From: Rhodospirillaceae bacterium
Lineage (GTDB): Bacteria > Pseudomonadota > Alphaproteobacteria > Rhodospirillales > JABHCV01
Assembly (NCBI GenBank): GCA_018662005.1
Contig: JABJHA010000022.1
Span: 57,447-121,446, forward strand
DNA: 64,000 nt
Direction of reading: 5' to 3'
The notes below the pieces were generated by a model that was given only the letters and a program-made list of their open reading frames with translations, was not told the DNA's origin and made no database searches. Position numbers and translations under genes: made by a program. Below, piece after piece: positions 17,664 through 26,968 of this stretch; position 1 is the stretch's first letter, and every line of letters begins with the position of its first letter.

Positions 17664-18489
17664 CTGACGGATCAAGGTCACTGACAATCCGATGTTGGCC
17701 AGCCAGGGCAACAAAGCGCTGTCCACGGGCCCGGCCGATCAGGGTCAGGCCGACCTGTTTGGCAAGCTCAACCCCCCAGGCCGTAAAACCGGAACGTGAA
17801 ACCACAATGGGGATACCCATCTGTACGCTCTTGATGACCATTTCACTGGTCAGCCTGCCGGTGGTGTAGAAAATCTTGTCAGCGCCGCTCATTTCATTTT
17901 GGTACATGTAACCGGCGATTTTATCGACTGCGTTATGGCGACCGACATCTTCCATATACAAAAGCGGCCGGTCCTCATGGGCCAGCACACAGCCGTGGAT
18001 GGCCCCGGCCTCAAGATACAGGCTTGGCGTCGTGTTGATCTTTTTGACCAGGGTCGCCAGCCACGAGGTTTTAATAATATGGCCATCGGGCAAGGAAATG
18101 GTTTCAAATTTTTCCATGACATCGCCAAAGACCGTACCTTGAGCGCAGCCCGACGTCAGGGTTTTCTTTTTCACCTTCTCCTCGAAGGTGGTCTTCATGG
18201 CGGTGCGGACGACGACGGTTTCGATATCGGCGTCGTAATCAATGCTGGTGATGTGATCATCTTCGTGGATCATGTTCTGATTAAGCAGATACCCCAACGC
18301 CAGAAATTCCGGATAATCGCCAATCGTCATCATGGTGACGATTTCCTGGCCATTGAGAAACAGGGTCAGCGGACGCTCAACAGTCACCGAAGTAACAATT
18401 TCCTGGCCCGCGTGGTCAACGCCTTCAACGCGCCGGGTCAAGCGCGGATCATCGGGATTCGGGGCGATCAGATAGTCCGTTTTCATCAC
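17650..18489 (-). CDS. fdhD: Formate dehydrogenase accessory sulfurtransferase
   Basis: A 279-residue FdhD/NarQ protein. Family features include ERPLTLFLNGQEIVTMM, FLALGYLLNQNMI, MEDVGRHNAVDKIAGYM and FYTTGRLTSEMVIKSVQMGIPIVVSRS. FdhD moves sulfur from a cysteine desulfurase to the molybdenum cofactor of formate dehydrogenase. The mobile cysteine loop reads TSGCAQGT, with one cysteine (Cys115) where E. coli FdhD has two in a CxxC. The gene is divergent from an MFS transporter and overlaps mobA. No formate dehydrogenase gene is in the window. Confidence 0.92.
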   Translation of the reverse strand: MMKTDYLIAPNPDDPRLTRRVEGVDHAGQEIVTSVTVERPLTLFLNGQEIVTMMTIGDYPEFLALGYLLNQNMIHEDDHITSIDYDADIETVVVRTAMKTTFEEKVKKKTLTSGCAQGTVFGDVMEKFETISLPDGHIIKTSWLATLVKKINTTPSLYLEAGAIHGCVLAHEDRPLLYMEDVGRHNAVDKIAGYMYQNEMSGADKIFYTTGRLTSEMVIKSVQMGIPIVVSRSGFTAWGVELAKQVGLTLIGRARGQRFVALAGQHRIVSDLDPSDEDS

Positions 18490-18571
18490 TTATATATTCA
18501 GTTCAAAGGTAAACTTATCAAGTGTAATATTTAGCAGTTGCACAGCCGGTCCAATTGACAACAATCAGGCC

Positions 18572-19885
18572 ATGAGCAAGGCCGAGAACTACTTTACCAG
18601 ACTGCCGCTGTTTTACGGCTGGATTATTATCGCTGTCGCCTTTGTTACCATGGCTATCGCGGTTAATGCCCGAACGTCCTTTTCGCTGCTGTTTCCGGCC
18701 ATTCTAGCCGAATTTCACTGGGACAGAAGCGTCATTGCCGGGGCCTTTTCCATCGGTTTTGTCGCTTCAGGACTTTTTACGCCGGTTGTTGGCATGATAA
18801 TGGACCGCTGGGGACCACGGGTCGTCATCCCCATGGGTGCTACTATGGTTATTGCGGGTCTTTTAGGGGCTACTGCCGTCACCAACCCGCTTGGCGTCTA
18901 CGCAACGCTGGGGGTTCTCGTCATCAGTGGCTCCATCGCCATGAGCTATATTTCCCATTCCATGTTTCTGCCCAACTGGTTTGTCAGAAAACGCGGACTG
19001 GCTATCGGCATCGCCTTTTCAGGCGTTGGTTTCGGTTCGATTACCCTGCTGCCGTGGTTCCAAAATGTCATCAACACTGAAGGCTGGCGACAGGCCTGTA
19101 TTATCATCGCCGCGAGTGTTGTCATCATCATCCCGCTAGCCGCATACTTTCAGCGCAGATCACCTGCCGATCTTGGGCTCAAGCCCGATGGCGACGGCGC
19201 TATCTCTGACACGGATTCACACAAAGCAATTGATCCCATTGTTGACAGGAAATGGGCCGAAACCGACTGGACCTTGAAACTGGCTATGAAGACAGCCCGA
19301 TTCTGGTGGATTTTTGGCGCTTATTTCTGCGCCCTGTTCGTCTGGTATGCGGTGCTTGTTCATCAGACGATCTATCTGATCGAAAGCGGTTTTAATAGCG
19401 CCATCGCTGCCACGGCACTGGGGTTGGTTGGATTATTTGGAATCGCCGGGCAAATTGGTATCGGCGCCATATCAGACCGTATTGGACGTGAATGGGCGTG
19501 GACACTGTCATTATCGGGCTACATCGCCTGTTACGCGACGCTGATCGCGATTGCCACTACGCCTTCAACATTTTTGCTTTACCTGATGGTCATCATGCAG
19601 GGCTTACTGGGTTTCGGACTGGCATCCATTTACGGGGCGGTCAGCGTCGAAATTTTCGGCGGTCGACGTTTTGCCACCATTTTTGCCGTCACCGGACTTG
19701 GCGGAAATTTTGGCGCCGGGGTGGGGCCGTGGTTGACCGGATATATTTTCGATAGCACCGGCAGTTACCACTACGCCTTCCTGCTTTGTATTGCCGTAGC
19801 GCTGACGTCAATATTTTGTATCTGGATGGCCAGCCCGGGAAAAATCAGACTGGTATCGGGGCAAGCAGCCAGGCAAAGGGCTTAA
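18572..19885 (+). CDS. MFS transporter (oxalate/formate or monocarboxylate type)
   Basis: A 437-residue major facilitator with about twelve hydrophobic segments in two halves. The loop motif DRWGPRVVIPMGA lies between helices 2 and 3, and GQIGIGAISDRIGREWAW is the matching loop of the second half. A central polar loop of about 30 residues (near 205-235) separates them. Overall form (LFPAILAEFHWDRSVIAGAFSIGF) is that of monocarboxylate/oxalate:formate-type MFS proteins. Substrate unknown; divergence from fdhD makes a carboxylate such as formate conceivable but unproven. It shares a 4-base convergent stop overlap with dnaE. Confidence 0.82.
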   Translation: MSKAENYFTRLPLFYGWIIIAVAFVTMAIAVNARTSFSLLFPAILAEFHWDRSVIAGAFSIGFVASGLFTPVVGMIMDRWGPRVVIPMGATMVIAGLLGATAVTNPLGVYATLGVLVISGSIAMSYISHSMFLPNWFVRKRGLAIGIAFSGVGFGSITLLPWFQNVINTEGWRQACIIIAASVVIIIPLAAYFQRRSPADLGLKPDGDGAISDTDSHKAIDPIVDRKWAETDWTLKLAMKTARFWWIFGAYFCALFVWYAVLVHQTIYLIESGFNSAIAATALGLVGLFGIAGQIGIGAISDRIGREWAWTLSLSGYIACYATLIAIATTPSTFLLYLMVIMQGLLGFGLASIYGAVSVEIFGGRRFATIFAVTGLGGNFGAGVGPWLTGYIFDSTGSYHYAFLLCIAVALTSIFCIWMASPGKIRLVSGQAARQRA

Positions 19886-22800
19886 AGTTCCTGTAATTCC
19901 TCAATACCGGCGATTGAACGGATTTGCTGCATGACTTCAGGGGTTATCGCAAAACCACCTTTTAATTTTACGTCAACCCGCTCACCCGTATCCAAAAGGG
20001 CAACCACCCGAACCTCCCCCTGCCCGCGCCCACTGTTGGCGTCTTTGAGGGCTTCCTTGATGGCGGCCAGCGGTGCTTCGGAACTGATCGTTACCTGCAA
20101 GCCGCTTTGCGCCTTGGCTGCAACCTTATCAAGCGGTTCGGCGGAATTAGCAGTAAAGCGTGGCGTTTCGCCTTCAAACTGCACTGACGCCTTGATGAAC
20201 AGGGAATTTCCCACCTCGAACAATGCCCGCGCCACCGACAACAGTTCGGAAAACGCCATAATTTCGTAAATGCCTGAAGCATCGGAAAGCTGGATGAAGG
20301 CGTAGCGATTTCCCTTGCCTGATGTGCGTTCTTTCATACCAATCACGGTTCCAGCCATTTTGACGGGTCCCGGATGGCCACTCCGTATGATATCGGCAGA
20401 GGACCGTACTTTTAGATTGTCCAGGGTTTTGCCGTAGGCATCAAGCGGGTGGCCCGACAGGTAAAAGCCGACGGCATCAAATTCTTCCTTCATGCGGTCG
20501 ATGGGTGACCAGTCAGGAACGTCCCTAAGGGTGATCGTCGGCATGGGTGCGGCGTCCCCCCCGAACAGACCAATCTGGTTGCTGTCACGGTCCTGGGCGG
20601 CGGCGTTAGCCTGTGCCATGATCGTTTCGATGCCAGAGAAAACCTTACGCCTGTTGCCATCAAGACGATCAAAGGCCCCTGCCCTGACCAAATTTTCCAT
20701 CAGTCGTTTATTGACGGCTTTGGAATCAACCCGTTCGGCAAAATCAGCAATATCTTTATACGGTCCGTTAAGCGTTCGCTCGTTTACCAGCAACTGCATG
20801 GCTGCGTCGCCGACATTCTTGACGGCAGCCAAGGCGTAACGAACCCCGGCCTTGCCGTCCTTATCATCCTCAACCCGGAAATCGGCGGCGGAAGCATTGA
20901 CGTCAGGGCCGAGAACCTGAAATTCCAGACGATGCAGTTCCTGCCGGAACAAATTCAGTTTGTCCGTATTGTTAATATCCAGGGTCATCGAGGCGGCGAG
21001 GAATTCAACCGGGTAGTTCGCCTTGAAATAAGCCGTCTGATAGGCGACCAGTGCGTAAGCTGCGGCATGTGACTTGTTAAAGCCGTAACCTGCGAACATG
21101 TTGACCTGATCGAAAATTTGCGATGCCTTGGCCTCTGGCACCCCTTTGGCCTTGGCCCCATCAACAAAAACCTGGCGTTGTTCATCCATTTCAGACTGGA
21201 TTTTCTTACCCATGGCCCGGCGCAGAAGGTCAGCACCACCAAGGGTGTAGCCCGACAGCTCCTGGGCCACCTGCATCACCTGTTCCTGATAAATCATGAT
21301 GCCGAAGGTTTCTTTAAGAATCCCCTCAAGTGTCGGATACAGGTAATCAGGTTTTTCTTCGCCGTGCTTCCTGGCGATGTAGCTTGGAATATTTTCCATG
21401 GGGCCGGGACGATAAAGGGCGACGACAGCGATAATATCCTCGAAGGTGTCGGGCTTCAGTTTCCTGAGCACATCGCGCATCCCCGTACTTTCCAACTGGA
21501 ACACACCTGTTGTCTCGCCGCGGCTCATCATCTGGAAGGATTTTTCGTCATCAAGGGGAATGCTTGAAAGATCAACCTCGATCCCCCGCTCGCCGATCAA
21601 CTCAATGGCCTTGGCCAGAACGGTCAGGGTTTTTAAGCCTAAAAAGTCAAATTTAACAAGGCCTGCCGACTCAACGTATTTCATGTTAAAGCCGGTCACC
21701 GGCATGTCGGACCGGGGATCACGATACAGCGGGATTAATTGATCAAGCGGTCGGTCCCCGATGACGACACCGGCGGCGTGGGTCGATGCATGACGGTAGA
21801 GGCCTTCAAGCTGCAGGCCAATATCGGTCAACCGTTTAACCGCATCATCGGCCCTGATTTCCTCACTGAATTGCGGCTCAAGTTCAATGGCTTCGCCCAA
21901 TGTGGTCGGGCTGGCCGGATTGTTCGGGACCAGTTTGCAAATACGGTCGACCTGGCCATAAGGCATTTCCTGAACCCGGCCGACATCGCGCAGAACGGCG
22001 CGCGCTTGCAGTTTTCCGAAGGTGATGATCTGGGCAACCCGGTCGCGGCCGTATTTTTCCTGCACATAACGGATAACCTCATCACGGCGATCCTGGCAAA
22101 AATCGATATCGAAGTCAGGCATGGACACACGTTCCGGATTAAGGAAACGTTCAAACAGCAAACCCCAGCGCAGCGGATCCAGATCGGTAATGGTCAAGGC
22201 CCAGGCGACAACAGAACCGGCGCCCGAGCCACGGCCGGGACCAACCGGGATGTTATGGTGTTTTGACCAGTAAATGAAATCGTGAACGATCAGGAAATAC
22301 CCGGGAAATCCCATCTCGATAATCACGCCAAGTTCGTACTCAAGACGTTCAAGATAAGGCTTGGCCGCCTTTTCCTTTTCCGCCTCGCTCATCGCTTCGG
22401 TGAATACCTGGTTTTCCAGACGTTCGTGCAAGCCCTCAGCCGAAAGGGCGCGCAGTTCATCTTCCTCGCTTTTGCCTTCCCCACAATCAAAGGGCGGCAG
22501 AATCGGATCAATGGTTTCTATCTTGCTGGCGCAACGCCGGGCGATGACGAGGGTGTTGTCGATGGCCTCCGGCAAGTCGGCGAAAAGGGTGCGCATTTCC
22601 TCGGCTGATTTGAAATAATGCTGGCGGGTCAGGCGACGACGCTCGGCCTGTGACACATAGGCCCCGGCGGCAATACAGATCAGGGCGTCGTGGGCATCGT
22701 ACATATCGGGGCTTGCGAAAAAAGCCTCGTTGGTGGCGACCAGTGGCAGATCATGCTTGTAAGCCAAGTCGATGAACTTCTCTTCCGTCAGTTTTTCCCC

Positions 22801-23379
22801 GTCCTGACCGTGGCGCATGATTTCCACGTACAATTGGCCAGGAAATGCCTCTTTAAGGGCCAAAAGAAGCGTTTCGGCGGCTGCGTCCTGACCACCAGCC
22901 AGAAGATGGCCAACGGGCCCTGCCGGACCACCGGTCAAGGCGATCAATCCGGCCCCATGAACCATTAATTGGGCCAGGGTGACGGACGGCTGGTCGGGTT
23001 TATCATCACCATCCCCCTGCCCCAAATAGGCAAGGCTCAGAAGTTTTAAAAGATTGCGGTAGCCTTGGTCATTCTGAACCAGCAGAACGACAGGATCGCT
23101 CGCCTCATAAACCACTTGTCCCGGGCTACCGGACTTGCCTTCACGAAGCACGGCAAGCTGGCAACCGATGATCGGCTGGACCCCCTGTTCTACGCAGGCC
23201 GCTGAAAACTCAAGGCCACCAAAAAGATTGTTGGTATCGGTGATGGCCACCGCTGGCATCCGCATCTGCCGACACTCTTTGGCCAGTTCCTTGATGCGTA
23301 TGGCCCCTTCTGACAGGGAATAGGCCGTATGCACCCGTAAATGGACGAAATCGGCATGCTGGTGTGAGGAGTCGCTCAT
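19882..23379 (-). CDS. dnaE: DNA polymerase III alpha subunit
   Basis: A replicative polymerase of 1165 residues starting MSDSSHQHADFVHLRVHTAYS. An in-frame extension to 23418 was rejected for lack of similarity. The PHP domain is N-terminal (HLRVHTAYSLSEG). The polymerase catalytic aspartates sit in MPDFDIDFCQDRR near residue 421. The GRGSGAGSVVAW motif, HhH region and C-terminal OB domain (PVKMAGTVIGMKERTSGKGNRYAF) follow. QIGLF near residue 934 matches the beta-clamp-binding consensus. The order is that of DnaE1-type alpha subunits. It is divergent from a GIY-YIG gene. Confidence 0.96.
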   Translation of the reverse strand: MSDSSHQHADFVHLRVHTAYSLSEGAIRIKELAKECRQMRMPAVAITDTNNLFGGLEFSAACVEQGVQPIIGCQLAVLREGKSGSPGQVVYEASDPVVLLVQNDQGYRNLLKLLSLAYLGQGDGDDKPDQPSVTLAQLMVHGAGLIALTGGPAGPVGHLLAGGQDAAAETLLLALKEAFPGQLYVEIMRHGQDGEKLTEEKFIDLAYKHDLPLVATNEAFFASPDMYDAHDALICIAAGAYVSQAERRRLTRQHYFKSAEEMRTLFADLPEAIDNTLVIARRCASKIETIDPILPPFDCGEGKSEEDELRALSAEGLHERLENQVFTEAMSEAEKEKAAKPYLERLEYELGVIIEMGFPGYFLIVHDFIYWSKHHNIPVGPGRGSGAGSVVAWALTITDLDPLRWGLLFERFLNPERVSMPDFDIDFCQDRRDEVIRYVQEKYGRDRVAQIITFGKLQARAVLRDVGRVQEMPYGQVDRICKLVPNNPASPTTLGEAIELEPQFSEEIRADDAVKRLTDIGLQLEGLYRHASTHAAGVVIGDRPLDQLIPLYRDPRSDMPVTGFNMKYVESAGLVKFDFLGLKTLTVLAKAIELIGERGIEVDLSSIPLDDEKSFQMMSRGETTGVFQLESTGMRDVLRKLKPDTFEDIIAVVALYRPGPMENIPSYIARKHGEEKPDYLYPTLEGILKETFGIMIYQEQVMQVAQELSGYTLGGADLLRRAMGKKIQSEMDEQRQVFVDGAKAKGVPEAKASQIFDQVNMFAGYGFNKSHAAAYALVAYQTAYFKANYPVEFLAASMTLDINNTDKLNLFRQELHRLEFQVLGPDVNASAADFRVEDDKDGKAGVRYALAAVKNVGDAAMQLLVNERTLNGPYKDIADFAERVDSKAVNKRLMENLVRAGAFDRLDGNRRKVFSGIETIMAQANAAAQDRDSNQIGLFGGDAAPMPTITLRDVPDWSPIDRMKEEFDAVGFYLSGHPLDAYGKTLDNLKVRSSADIIRSGHPGPVKMAGTVIGMKERTSGKGNRYAFIQLSDASGIYEIMAFSELLSVARALFEVGNSLFIKASVQFEGETPRFTANSAEPLDKVAAKAQSGLQVTISSEAPLAAIKEALKDANSGRGQGEVRVVALLDTGERVDVKLKGGFAITPEVMQQIRSIAGIEELQEL

Positions 23380-23470
23380 AACCAGAAGGATTCCATAAGC
23401 GCCAACAAGTTGCACCAAGAAGTTATCCCCAGTCTCGTCAATGAGGCTCGATTACTCTAAAACCAAGATC

Positions 23471-23719
23471 ATGAAGGACTGGCATGTATATGTTCTGCGA
23501 AACCCCAAAGGCATCCTGTATACCGGGATTTCCAAGGATACGGGGCGCCGCATTGACGAACACAACAACGGCACCGGGGCGAAATTCACCCGCGGGCGCG
23601 GTCCCTGGACCATGGCCTACAGCGAAGGCCCGTTTGAACACGGCGAAGCCCTGCGCCGGGAAATTGCCCTTAAGAAAGACACAAAACTCAAGGCGCAGTT
23701 GAAAACTATCTCTGATTGA
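23471..23719 (+). CDS. GIY-YIG superfamily nuclease-like protein (UPF0213/YhbQ type)
   Basis: A small protein of 82 residues from the ATG at 23471, where the family normally begins (MKDWHVYVLRNPKGILYTGIS). An upstream in-frame ATG at 23441 is less likely. The two triads read HVYVL and YTGIS, followed by the conserved Arg in RRIDEHNNG and a C-terminal EALRREIALKKDTKLKAQL helix. These single-domain members occur widely in bacteria, with roles in DNA repair suggested but not settled. It is read divergently from dnaE. Confidence 0.85.
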   Translation: MKDWHVYVLRNPKGILYTGISKDTGRRIDEHNNGTGAKFTRGRGPWTMAYSEGPFEHGEALRREIALKKDTKLKAQLKTISD

Positions 23720-23731
23720 CACATCTTAGTC

Positions 23732-23747
23732 TGAAGGAGCTCCTTCA
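23732..23747 (+). promoter_or_regulatory. 16-base perfect palindrome covering the lipoprotein ribosome binding site
   Basis: TGAAGGAGCTCCTTCA is a perfect palindrome ending directly before the ATG at 23748 and contains the AAGGAG Shine-Dalgarno sequence. In RNA it can fold as a 6-bp stem with an AGCT loop that partly hides the ribosome binding site. As DNA it could be a dimeric repressor site. Confidence 0.5.
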
Positions 23748-24401
23748 ATGTCGGCAACAATACCTCTTACTGGTCTTCGCGCGCTGATCGGCCTACTCGT
23801 TGCCGTGATCATACTAACAGGCTGCCAGCGACCGCCCTACAGCCGGGAGGACAGCTTTGCGGTAACGTCAGAGCTATTTTCAGCTGATGATTTTGAACAC
23901 ACACGGGTCCGGAACGGCACCGGTAAAATGGAAGTCCTTCACGCAGTCACGGCCAATCATGAGGTTTCTGTCTTGTTTGTTGAAGCATCCGGGATTGGCG
24001 TTATCAGTGACGCCGCCATATTTCCACGATTAATCATGAAGGGTTGGAAGGCGCTACAAAGCAAGGAGATCAATTTCGGCATTAAGAGTCAGGCCGTGAC
24101 GCCAGGGGGCACGGTAGATTTTGAGCGTTTTTCTTATCAGGCCAATACATGTTTTTCTTTCCACAGCGTGTACCAACCATCTGGTTCTGATACTCTGAGC
24201 AGGCATTCAAAACTGGTTGCCGGATACTATTGCCACACCATTGCGTCCACTATGAGCGATGCCGCCGTCGCCAGATTCCTAAGTTCCATTACGGTGCCGA
24301 AATTCAACTCCGTGGAATTGCCGGGTGAACTCTCGTCAAACGTCTATTACGAACCGGTTCAAGCCTTAAAGACAAGATCAGTACACACCAAACGGAATTA
24401 A
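23748..24401 (+). CDS. Putative lipoprotein of unknown function, first of a paralogous pair
   Basis: A 217-residue protein with a lipoprotein signal peptide: hydrophobic stretch then ILTGC, lipidated Cys26. I do not recognise the mature domain. It shares an ordered pattern with the next gene: V-x-x-x-x-x-G-x-GVIS, then K-x-W-x-AL, F-S, a Cys-Phe pair (Cys135), and AGYYCH (Cys162). The two cysteines are 27 residues apart in both proteins, suggesting a conserved disulfide in the periplasm. The start is set by AAGGAG, embedded in a palindrome. The pair lies convergent to lolD and lolC/E, the lipoprotein release system, which may be chance. Confidence 0.75.
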   Translation: MSATIPLTGLRALIGLLVAVIILTGCQRPPYSREDSFAVTSELFSADDFEHTRVRNGTGKMEVLHAVTANHEVSVLFVEASGIGVISDAAIFPRLIMKGWKALQSKEINFGIKSQAVTPGGTVDFERFSYQANTCFSFHSVYQPSGSDTLSRHSKLVAGYYCHTIASTMSDAAVARFLSSITVPKFNSVELPGELSSNVYYEPVQALKTRSVHTKRN

Positions 24402-24403
24402 TC

Positions 24404-25054
24404 ATGAATATCCAGTTTTCATCAATATTAATCAGCTCCTGTATTCTCCTTGCCGGTTGCCAGGAAACAATAAGAAAGGACTATCAACCGTTTCAGGTTT
24501 CCCCGGACATTATCGGTGAGACCGCTGTTGAGAGAACCATCTCGCGAAACGGCTATAGGCAGGTCGAGGTTCTTTCCGCAAAAAGCCAAAAGGGCCTGCT
24601 ATCCGCTGCCTTGATTACAACCAACGAAATGGGGGTAATTTCCGTGGAAGGTGAGGCAAAAAGATTAACCCTTAAGGCCTGGACCGCCCTGAAAGGTAAA
24701 CAACTGACCTACGGTAGAAATGCCATAATTGACACCTCAAAAGGTGATACCCGGTACGAATATTTTTCGGTTGAAGGAAATAGCTGTTTCCATTTTCACA
24801 AACTAAGCCATCAATCAAGTAATGACAGTATGGGTCGATACCGCCAACTTTTAGCTGGTTATGTGTGTCATCAAGCAGGGCCGGAATTTGCTGAAGAAAA
24901 AGTGTCGCATTTTCTCCAGGGCATCACAGTTCCCCCCGTCCATGCTGTTCAATACGTGGAAAACGCCACACCCGTGACCATTTTCCAACCGCTCAGGCCT
25001 GTCTATAAGAATAAACTTAGAGAAGGCAATTGCCCTGACTCGACAAACTGTTAA
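24404..25054 (+). CDS. Putative lipoprotein of unknown function, second of a paralogous pair
   Basis: A 216-residue protein with lipobox LLAGC (Cys19) after a short hydrophobic signal. It is clearly related to the preceding gene. Shared elements are [25 protein letters not shown], the [12 protein letters not shown] segment with Cys128, [12 protein letters not shown] with Cys155, and FLQGITVP near the end. Divergence is substantial, so the duplication is old. Only 2 bases separate the genes, so they are co-transcribed. Function unknown; an envelope-anchored periplasmic domain is inferred. The stop overlaps the lolD stop by 4 bases (TTAA). Confidence 0.75.
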   Translation: MNIQFSSILISSCILLAGCQETIRKDYQPFQVSPDIIGETAVERTISRNGYRQVEVLSAKSQKGLLSAALITTNEMGVISVEGEAKRLTLKAWTALKGKQLTYGRNAIIDTSKGDTRYEYFSVEGNSCFHFHKLSHQSSNDSMGRYRQLLAGYVCHQAGPEFAEEKVSHFLQGITVPPVHAVQYVENATPVTIFQPLRPVYKNKLREGNCPDSTNC

Positions 25055-25725
25055 ATCAGATGTCCGTCTTCAAGCGTGACAATCCGGTCCATGCGCGATG
25101 CCAGTTCCGGGTTATGGGTAGCGATTAAGGCGGCAAGCCCAGCCCCGCGCGCAAGCCGGATCAGCACGTCGAAGACTTCGCCAGCCGTATGGGGATCAAG
25201 ATTGCCCGTCGGTTCATCGGCCAACAACAATTTTGGCGCGTTGGCCAGTGCGCGACCGATGGCGACCCGTTGCTGCTCGCCCCCCGACAAACGGGCAGGA
25301 CGGTGCGTGGAACGGTCTGTCAGGCCAAGCCAGTCCAGCATCTCGTTTGAGCGTTTTCGTGCTTCCTTTCGGCTGATGCCGGAAATGATTTGCGGGATGG
25401 CGATGTTTTCCATAGCCGTAAATTCCGGCAATAAGTGATGGTACTGATAAACAAAGCCAACATGATGACGGCGTACCAGGGTTCGGCTGTCATCATCCAT
25501 ATCCGCGCAGACATCCCCGGCGATTGAAATTGCACCGCTGTCGGGTTTTTCAAGTAACCCGGCGATGTGCAGCAAAGTCGATTTACCGGCACCACTTGGG
25601 CCAACCAGGGCGACGATTTCACCAGCATTCAAATTCAGATCAATGCCCCGCAGGACTTCCAGCCGGTTTTTGCCCTGCACGAATGTCCGCTCGATGCCAC
25701 TTAAGGAAAGAACATGCTCACTCAT
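25051..25725 (-). CDS. lolD: Lipoprotein-releasing system ATP-binding protein
   Basis: A 224-residue ABC ATPase starting [15 protein letters not shown]; the longer frame from 25800 lies in the permease gene and was rejected. Walker [10 protein letters not shown] is near residue 43, the signature LSGGEQQR near 150, and [13 protein letters not shown] is Walker B. The [27 protein letters not shown] stretch is typical of LolD/MacB-type ATPases. The start overlaps the permease stop by 8 bases. It powers release of outer-membrane lipoproteins from the inner membrane to LolA. Confidence 0.92.
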   Translation of the reverse strand: MSEHVLSLSGIERTFVQGKNRLEVLRGIDLNLNAGEIVALVGPSGAGKSTLLHIAGLLEKPDSGAISIAGDVCADMDDDSRTLVRRHHVGFVYQYHHLLPEFTAMENIAIPQIISGISRKEARKRSNEMLDWLGLTDRSTHRPARLSGGEQQRVAIGRALANAPKLLLADEPTGNLDPHTAGEVFDVLIRLARGAGLAALIATHNPELASRMDRIVTLEDGHLI

Positions 25726-26959
25726 ATCGCAGGGCCTCCGCAGGGTCGATACGGGCGGCACGCCAGGAAGGATAAAGTGTCGCCAGGAACGACAGACCAA
25801 GCCCCATCAGGACAACGGCAAAAACTTCAGCCAGGTCAACAACCGCTGGCAACTGCGACAGGAAGTAAATTTCGGCAGCAAACAGCTCTGTTCCTGTAAG
25901 CCCCTGTATCCATTGACGTATTTGTTCAATATTGTTGGCAAATGAGAGCCCGAGAAGAACACCGGAGAAGGTTCCGATAACACCGACGGAAGCGCCGCTA
26001 AGGAAGAAAATACGCATGATTGTGCCTCTTGAAGCACCCATGGTGCGCAGGATAGCGATGTCGCGCCCCTTGTCTTTGACCAGCATGATCATCGAGGAAA
26101 TAATGTTGAAAGCGGCAACCACGATAATCAATGTCAGGATCAGGAACATGACGTTGCGTTCAACCTGAATGGCGTTGAAGAAGCTGGCATTGGCGCGTTG
26201 CCAGTCGTGGACACGAATGGATTTATTGGAAAGTGTTCTTATTTCTTCGCCAATTTCCAATGCCCGGTCCGGATGGGTAACCGAGACTTCCAGATTGCTG
26301 ACCGCATTTGGCAGTTTGAAATAAATCTGAGCCGCCGACAGGTCCATAAAGACGAAGCCTGAATCATATTCATACATGCCCATATCGAACGTTGCGGCGA
26401 CCTTGTATTTACGCATTCTCGGGATGGTGCCAAAGGCTGTGATGTTGCCTTTTGGTGAAATGAGCGTGACGTCCTGACCAATGCCAACAGCCAGTTTCCT
26501 GGCCAATCTTGCGCCAAGAACAACACTGTCCTTATCAAAATTATCAAGGGTGCCCCCCTGAATGTTGTCGGCAATGATCGCCCGCGACCTAAGATCATCA
26601 GGGCGAAAACCACGAATGATAGCGCCGCTGGCACCATTTTTTGAGCTGGCCATGACCTGGCCTTCAATAATGGGGGTGACGACAGTTACGCCATCCAGAA
26701 CACGAATTTTGTCAGCAAAGGCATCGAAATCCGTCAATTTCTCGGATTGCCCGTAAATGCTCAAATGGCCATTGATGCCAAGAATCCGGTTCAGCAATTC
26801 CTCGCGAAAACCGTTCATCACCGACATCACGATAATCAGGGTGGCGACGCCAAGGGCAATACCCAATAACGAGAACCAGGCAATGACTGAAATAAACCCT
26901 TCCTGACGACGGGCCCTGAGATAGCGCATGGCCATCATCCATTCAAAGGCAGAGAACAT
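25718..26959 (-). CDS. lolC: Lipoprotein-releasing system permease LolC/LolE family
   Basis: A 413-residue MacB/FtsX-type permease. One N-terminal membrane helix ([25 protein letters not shown] region) follows [15 protein letters not shown] large periplasmic domain (about 50-260) comes next, then three C-terminal helices, the first after [18 protein letters not shown]. The [24 protein letters not shown] coupling motif contacts LolD. Only one LolC/E-type permease is present, as in many alphaproteobacteria where a homodimer is assumed. It is coupled to lolD and follows proS by 9 bases. Confidence 0.9.
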   Translation of the reverse strand: MFSAFEWMMAMRYLRARRQEGFISVIAWFSLLGIALGVATLIIVMSVMNGFREELLNRILGINGHLSIYGQSEKLTDFDAFADKIRVLDGVTVVTPIIEGQVMASSKNGASGAIIRGFRPDDLRSRAIIADNIQGGTLDNFDKDSVVLGARLARKLAVGIGQDVTLISPKGNITAFGTIPRMRKYKVAATFDMGMYEYDSGFVFMDLSAAQIYFKLPNAVSNLEVSVTHPDRALEIGEEIRTLSNKSIRVHDWQRANASFFNAIQVERNVMFLILTLIIVVAAFNIISSMIMLVKDKGRDIAILRTMGASRGTIMRIFFLSGASVGVIGTFSGVLLGLSFANNIEQIRQWIQGLTGTELFAAEIYFLSQLPAVVDLAEVFAVVLMGLGLSFLATLYPSWRAARIDPAEALRYE

Positions 26960-26968
26960 ACGCTTATT

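Noticed and set aside
21739..22266. 175-codon plus-strand frame opposite dnaE
   Set aside because: No start context or motif; dnaE on the other strand is unambiguous.
23716..23721. TTGACA ahead of the lipoprotein pair as a -35 box
   Set aside because: At 16-18 bases downstream there is only the palindrome and no -10-like sequence.
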